NCBI GenBank assembly: GCA_903820955.1
Contig: CAIJJH010000022.1
Location: 1 to 9,961, forward strand
Origin: an uncultured Micrococcales bacterium
GTDB lineage: Bacteria; Actinomycetota; Actinomycetes; Actinomycetales; Microbacteriaceae
Direction of reading: 5' to 3'
DNA: 9,961 bases
The notes beneath the pieces were generated by a model. The model was given only the letters and a program-made list of their open reading frames with translations. It was not told the DNA's origin and made no database searches. Below are positions 6,179-9,961 of this stretch, piece after piece. How positions within the stretch are numbered: position 1 is the first letter of the stretch; each line of letters begins with the position of its first letter. Position numbers and translations under genes: made by a program.

Positions 6179-9100
6179 ATGAGCGAGAAAAGCGAATCCT
6201 TTGTGCACCTTCACGTGCACACCGAGTATTCGATTCTTGACGGTGCCGCAAAGATTAAACCGCTGATGGCCGCTGCCGCAGCCGACGGACAGCCGGCGAT
6301 CGCAATGACCGACCATGGCAACGTCCACGCAGCTTACGAGTTTTACACCGAGGCTAAAGAAGCGGGCATCAAGCCGATCATCGGCATCGAAGCATATGTA
6401 GCTCCACGAGTTCACCGCAGCGACCGCACCCGCACCTACTTCGGCGACCGCGGCCGCGACGACGTCTCTGCCGGTGGCGCGTACACACACATGACACTGC
6501 TGGCCCGAACCACCGAGGGCATGTTCAACCTATTCAAGATGTCTTCGCTCGCCTACATGGAGGGCATGTTCTATAAGCCGCGAATCGACCGGGAGCTCTT
6601 GCAGAAATACGGCGCCGGTCTGATCGGCACCACAGGCTGCGTATCCGGTGAAATAGCCACTCTTTTGCGTTTTGGCCGCTTTGACGACGCCGTCGAGACC
6701 GTTCGAGAAATGCAACAGATTTTTGGCAAAGAAAATTATTACTGCGAAATCATGCGTCACGGCATCGACATCGAAAACCGCACCGAGTCGGAGTTACTGC
6801 GATTGGCTAGCGAAACCGGCATGCCTCTCTTAGCCACAAATGACTCCCACTACGTGCACGAGCACGACGCCGAATTCCAAGAAGCGCTGCTCTGCGTGCA
6901 ATCGAACGTCACGCTGGATGACCCAAACCGCTTCAGGTTCGACGGCTCCGGCTACTACCTCAAATCAGCCGCCCAGATGCGCGAACTGTTCAAGGACCTT
7001 CCCGAAGCTTGTGACAACACGCTCGCGATTGCCGAACGCTGCGAAGTCGACTTTCCGAAGCGTGAACTGATGCCAAACTTCGAGGTTCCCGAGGGTGAGA
7101 CCGAGGCGTCCTGGTTCGAAAAAGAAGTCGCTCTTGGCATGATCCGCAGGTTCCCCAACGGGGTTCCGGAGGCTCAGGCTAAGCAGGCTGATTACGAAAT
7201 AGCAATGATTAAACAGATGGGGTATCCCGGCTACTTCTTGGTAGTCGCAGACTTCATTTCTTGGGCAAGAAAGCAAGGAATCCGCGTCGGTCCGGGTCGC
7301 GGTTCGGCGGCAGGCGCGATTGTGGCCTACGCACTTGGCATCACCGATCTCGACCCGGTTCGCTACGGCCTCATCTTCGAGCGCTTCCTAAACCCCGACC
7401 GCGCGTCACTTCCCGACATCGACGTCGACTTTGACGATCGTCGTCGCGCAGAAGTCATTCGCTACGTCTATGACAAGTACGGCGAAGACCACGTCGCGCA
7501 AATTGGAACTTTCAACACCATCAAGGCCAAGGCCGCTTTGAAAGATGCGGCCAGAGTGCTCGGTTTGCCCTATTCTTTGGGCGAGCGGCTGACCAAGGCG
7601 TTTCCGCCGGCGGTTCTCGGTCAAGAGATTTCGCTCTCGGTGCTCGAAAACCCGAGCGATAAGCGCTACCAAGAAGCCACAGATCTTCGCGAACTGATTC
7701 AAAATGACCCCGATGCTCAGCGAGTGTTCGAACTGGCAAAGGGTCTTGAGGGTTTGAAGCGATCCACCAGCGTGCACGCGGCCGGCGTCATCATTTCGAA
7801 AGAGCCTCTAGTTGACGTAATTCCGCTGATGACTCGTGACGGCGAAGACGGCGTAATCACTCAGTTCGATCAGCCGCCACTCGAGAAACTCGGCTTACTC
7901 AAGATGGACTTCCTGGGACTTCGAAACCTCACGGTGCTAGAGGACGCGCTAGCCAACATCACCTTGAACGGTGGCGAGGCCCCGGTTCTCGAAGAACTTG
8001 ATCTCGATGGCGACCAGAAGACATACAAGCTTCTTGGTTCGGGCGACACCCTCGGCGTGTTTCAGCTTGACGGCGGGCCGATGAGGTCGCTTCTGAGACA
8101 AATGAAACCGACTGGCTTCGACGACATTTCGGCTGCTATCGCCCTGTATCGCCCGGGTCCGATGGGTGTCGACGCACACACCAACTACGCCAAGCGTAAA
8201 AACAAGCTGCAAGAGAACGTTCCGATTCACGCGACGCTCAAAGAGCCGCTTTCTGAAATCCTTGATGTCACCTACGGTCTTATCGTCTATCAAGAGCAGG
8301 TGATGGCTGCCGCGCAGAAGGTGGCTAACTTCACACTCGGTCAAGCGGACGTCCTGCGTAAGGCGATGGGTAAAAAAGACGCCGAGGTCCTTGACGAACT
8401 GCGTGCTTCTTTCAGCGAAGGAATGCATGCCAACGGGTTCACCGAAGAGGCCGTGACGGCACTTTGGGACACCTTGCTACCGTTTGCTGGCTATGCCTTC
8501 AACAAGGCTCACAGCGCCTGCTACGGGGTTATTTCTTACTGGACCGCTTACATGAAGGCGAATCACGCAGCCGAGTATATGGCGGCGCTTTTGACCAGTG
8601 TTGGCGACTCGAAAGACAAGCTCGCGGTCTACCTGAGTGAGTGTCGCCGAATGGGTCTCAAGGTGCTTTCTCCCGACGTGAACGAGTCGGGCGCAATCTT
8701 TACCGGCAAGGGCTCCGCGATTCGATTCGGTATGGCCGCCATCAAGGGTGTTGGCGAAGCGGTAGTTGAGGCAATCGTGGCTGCGCGCATAGAAAAGGGT
8801 GAATTTAAGTCATTCGGCGACTTCCTGAAGAAGGTGCCTGGCATCGTCTGTACCAAGCGCACCATCGAAGCCCTGATCAAGGCCGGGGCTTTCGACTCGC
8901 TGGGTCACACCAGACGCTCGCTTCACCAAATCTTCGAATCCGCCGTCGACTCGCAATCGGGAGTCAAGCGCCAGGAGGCGACCGGTCAAGGCGACCTCTT
9001 CGGTGATCTCTTCGACGATGACCCGATCCAGGTAGTCGTCCCGAACCTGGACGAGTGGAACTCGAAGACCAAGCTGAATTACGAGCGCGAAATGCTCGGG

Positions 9101-9793
9101 CTCTATGTCAGCGATCACCCACTGAGTGGCCGCGAATCGCAGCTTGCCTCAAACTCTGACTTCTCGATCGGAACCTTCCTGACTAAGGAGAAGGCCGAAA
9201 TCAGGGATGGCGAGACTGTGACTCTGGCCGGTCTAATCACCGGCGTGCAAAACCGAGTTGGCAAAAACTCCGGCAAGCCCTACTCACTGGTAACCATCGA
9301 GGACTTCGACGGGGAGCTCCAGTTCATGCTCAGCGGAAAGTCTCTCACCGAAGTTGGGTCGACCCTTGCCAACGACCTGGTGGTTAGCGTGCGCGGCCGC
9401 GTCAGCGAACGTGACGACGGCAGAACCATTAACCTCTATTCGCTAGCCGTGCTCGAAAATACGACGGAATTTGATTCGCCGATCTTGAAACTCCGCATCG
9501 ATGAACAAGAAGCGACTAGGGGAGTGGTGCAGGCTTTGAACGGCATTCTCGCCGCCCACCCTGGCGCCAGCGAAGTGGTCATCTATCTGACCGGCAGTGC
9601 CAAGCCCAAGCCATACGCGTTGCCGACCAGAGTGAAGGTCTCAAACGAACTGTTTTCCGAGATCAAACATCTGCTTGGCATGAACTGCATCATGACAGAG
9701 CAGGCGATTATCGATTCGCTAGTCGAGGACCTCACCGACACCGACGAAATTGCGCTGGTGGTAGAGCAGTCCACCCTTCTCGACACCGAGTAG
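6179..9793 (+). CDS. dnaE: DNA polymerase III subunit alpha DnaE
   Basis: DnaE (DnaE1 type) is the catalytic subunit of the replicative DNA polymerase. The 1204-residue product starts with a PHP domain (about 8-270) that keeps the metal ligands H10, H12, D21, H46, E71, H104, C154, D222 and H224, as in proofreading-active actinobacterial DnaE1. The polymerase domain has GPGRGSA (371-377) and PDIDVDFD (412-419) with catalytic D415 and D417, and D577 in KMDFLGLR. Finger blocks include GVFQLDGGPMRSLL (626-639), QEQVM (705-709) and FNKAHSACYG (774-783). A helix-hairpin-helix (IKGVGEAVVEAI, 855-866), a QGDLF sequence fitting the beta-clamp-binding motif (937-941) and an OB fold (about 1012-1090) follow. 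ATG 6179 gives the standard SFVHLHVHTEYS start. The 3' end overlaps the convergent gene by 75 nt. Confidence 0.98.
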   Translation: MSEKSESFVHLHVHTEYSILDGAAKIKPLMAAAAADGQPAIAMTDHGNVHAAYEFYTEAKEAGIKPIIGIEAYVAPRVHRSDRTRTYFGDRGRDDVSAGGAYTHMTLLARTTEGMFNLFKMSSLAYMEGMFYKPRIDRELLQKYGAGLIGTTGCVSGEIATLLRFGRFDDAVETVREMQQIFGKENYYCEIMRHGIDIENRTESELLRLASETGMPLLATNDSHYVHEHDAEFQEALLCVQSNVTLDDPNRFRFDGSGYYLKSAAQMRELFKDLPEACDNTLAIAERCEVDFPKRELMPNFEVPEGETEASWFEKEVALGMIRRFPNGVPEAQAKQADYEIAMIKQMGYPGYFLVVADFISWARKQGIRVGPGRGSAAGAIVAYALGITDLDPVRYGLIFERFLNPDRASLPDIDVDFDDRRRAEVIRYVYDKYGEDHVAQIGTFNTIKAKAALKDAARVLGLPYSLGERLTKAFPPAVLGQEISLSVLENPSDKRYQEATDLRELIQNDPDAQRVFELAKGLEGLKRSTSVHAAGVIISKEPLVDVIPLMTRDGEDGVITQFDQPPLEKLGLLKMDFLGLRNLTVLEDALANITLNGGEAPVLEELDLDGDQKTYKLLGSGDTLGVFQLDGGPMRSLLRQMKPTGFDDISAAIALYRPGPMGVDAHTNYAKRKNKLQENVPIHATLKEPLSEILDVTYGLIVYQEQVMAAAQKVANFTLGQADVLRKAMGKKDAEVLDELRASFSEGMHANGFTEEAVTALWDTLLPFAGYAFNKAHSACYGVISYWTAYMKANHAAEYMAALLTSVGDSKDKLAVYLSECRRMGLKVLSPDVNESGAIFTGKGSAIRFGMAAIKGVGEAVVEAIVAARIEKGEFKSFGDFLKKVPGIVCTKRTIEALIKAGAFDSLGHTRRSLHQIFESAVDSQSGVKRQEATGQGDLFGDLFDDDPIQVVVPNLDEWNSKTKLNYEREMLGLYVSDHPLSGRESQLASNSDFSIGTFLTKEKAEIRDGETVTLAGLITGVQNRVGKNSGKPYSLVTIEDFDGELQFMLSGKSLTEVGSTLANDLVVSVRGRVSERDDGRTINLYSLAVLENTTEFDSPILKLRIDEQEATRGVVQALNGILAAHPGASEVVIYLTGSAKPKPYALPTRVKVSNELFSEIKHLLGMNCIMTEQAIIDSLVEDLTDTDEIALVVEQSTLLDTE

Positions 9794-9961
9794 CGCTTCG
9801 AGGACGTCGACAATGACCACGGCGTTTGACTCGACGTCGTGGATGTCGCGAATTTTTCCGATCAAAACCGAGCTGGCTGCTTCGAAGACCGGTAGCCCGT
9901 AGGGTCCCGGACTCCAGTCCTGATCACTGAACCTAGCCTCTTTTGGGCCGGCCAATTTGCG
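9719..9961 (-). CDS. Probable flavin reductase family protein, C-terminal fragment (5' end outside window)
   Basis: The frame is open from the right edge to a TAG at 9719-9721, giving the last 80 residues of a minus-strand protein. The sequence resembles the end of flavin reductase-like FMN-binding split-barrel proteins. GLPVFEAASSVLIGKIRDIH matches the strand where family members have a small residue then hydrophobic-L-x-C/G-x-hydrophobic. SNAVVIVDVLEALLG corresponds to the H(T/A)hhhGxVhxh strand, and GGLLYHQRNFVGVG to the terminal PLhYhxxxF block. Such proteins supply reduced flavin to partner monooxygenases or bind FMN directly. A TTG at 9955 could be read as a start but is not credible, because a complete split barrel needs about 150 residues. 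Its last 24 residues and stop are encoded opposite the end of dnaE. The assignment is by pattern, not by a diagnostic catalytic residue. Confidence 0.65.
   Translation of the reverse strand, partial: RKLAGPKEARFSDQDWSPGPYGLPVFEAASSVLIGKIRDIHDVESNAVVIVDVLEALLGVEKGGLLYHQRNFVGVGEVLD

Noticed and set aside
7949..8428. Long open frame antisense to dnaE
   Set aside because: The plus strand is the conserved polymerase finger region. The antisense product shows no recognisable domain.
9803..9838. 8-bp inverted repeat GACGTCGA/TCGACGTC as a dnaE terminator
   Set aside because: The loop is 20 nt, there is no T tract on either strand, and both arms lie within the minus-strand coding region, where they encode Val/Asp-rich strands (GAC GTC codons). 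Probably chance.

Overview
The window is a stretch of the division and cell wall (dcw) cluster of an actinomycete (Actinomycetota), running straight into rluD and the replicative polymerase gene dnaE. Three things point to this phylum. DivIVA has the Wag31-type N-terminus (LTPEDVVNKRFQPTKF). The FtsZ-YggS-SepF-YggT-DivIVA order is characteristic, with no ftsA between ftsQ and ftsZ. GTG and TTG starts are frequent. By eye the G+C is only moderately high and intergenic spaces are very short, so a compact-genome member of the Microbacteriaceae (for example the freshwater planktonic lineages) is a plausible but unproven guess.

Layout: 1-456 is the 3' end of murC, overlapped by ftsQ (453-1265). 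A 133-nt gap (1266-1398) carries a probable ftsZ promoter and a striking leader with two mutually exclusive hairpins. ftsZ (1399-2634) overlaps yggS (2631-3308) by 4 nt. sepF (3337-3771) follows with the strongest ribosome binding site of the window, then yggT (3774-4058). A short gap with a 17-bp dyad precedes divIVA (4107-4718). lspA (about 4723-5199), rluD (5196-6122) and dnaE (6179-9793) complete the plus strand. The only minus-strand gene is the C-terminal end of a probable flavin reductase (9719-9961, entering from the right edge), whose 3' end overlaps the 3' end of dnaE by 75 nt.

How the genes work together: MurC makes a peptidoglycan precursor, FtsQ is a divisome membrane scaffold, and FtsZ forms the ring. 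SepF tethers FtsZ to the membrane, doing the job FtsA does elsewhere. YggT is a small membrane protein of this neighbourhood, and DivIVA/Wag31 directs polar growth. YggS keeps pyridoxal phosphate balanced. LspA processes lipoproteins, RluD-type synthase modifies rRNA, and DnaE replicates the chromosome. All complete genes look intact.

I found no evidence of a novel system, mobile element, CRISPR array, tRNA or rRNA. The region is ordinary core genome. The points most worth a second look are the ftsZ leader structure, the convergent coding overlap at the dnaE 3' end, the dyad before divIVA, and the direct ftsZ-yggS junction.
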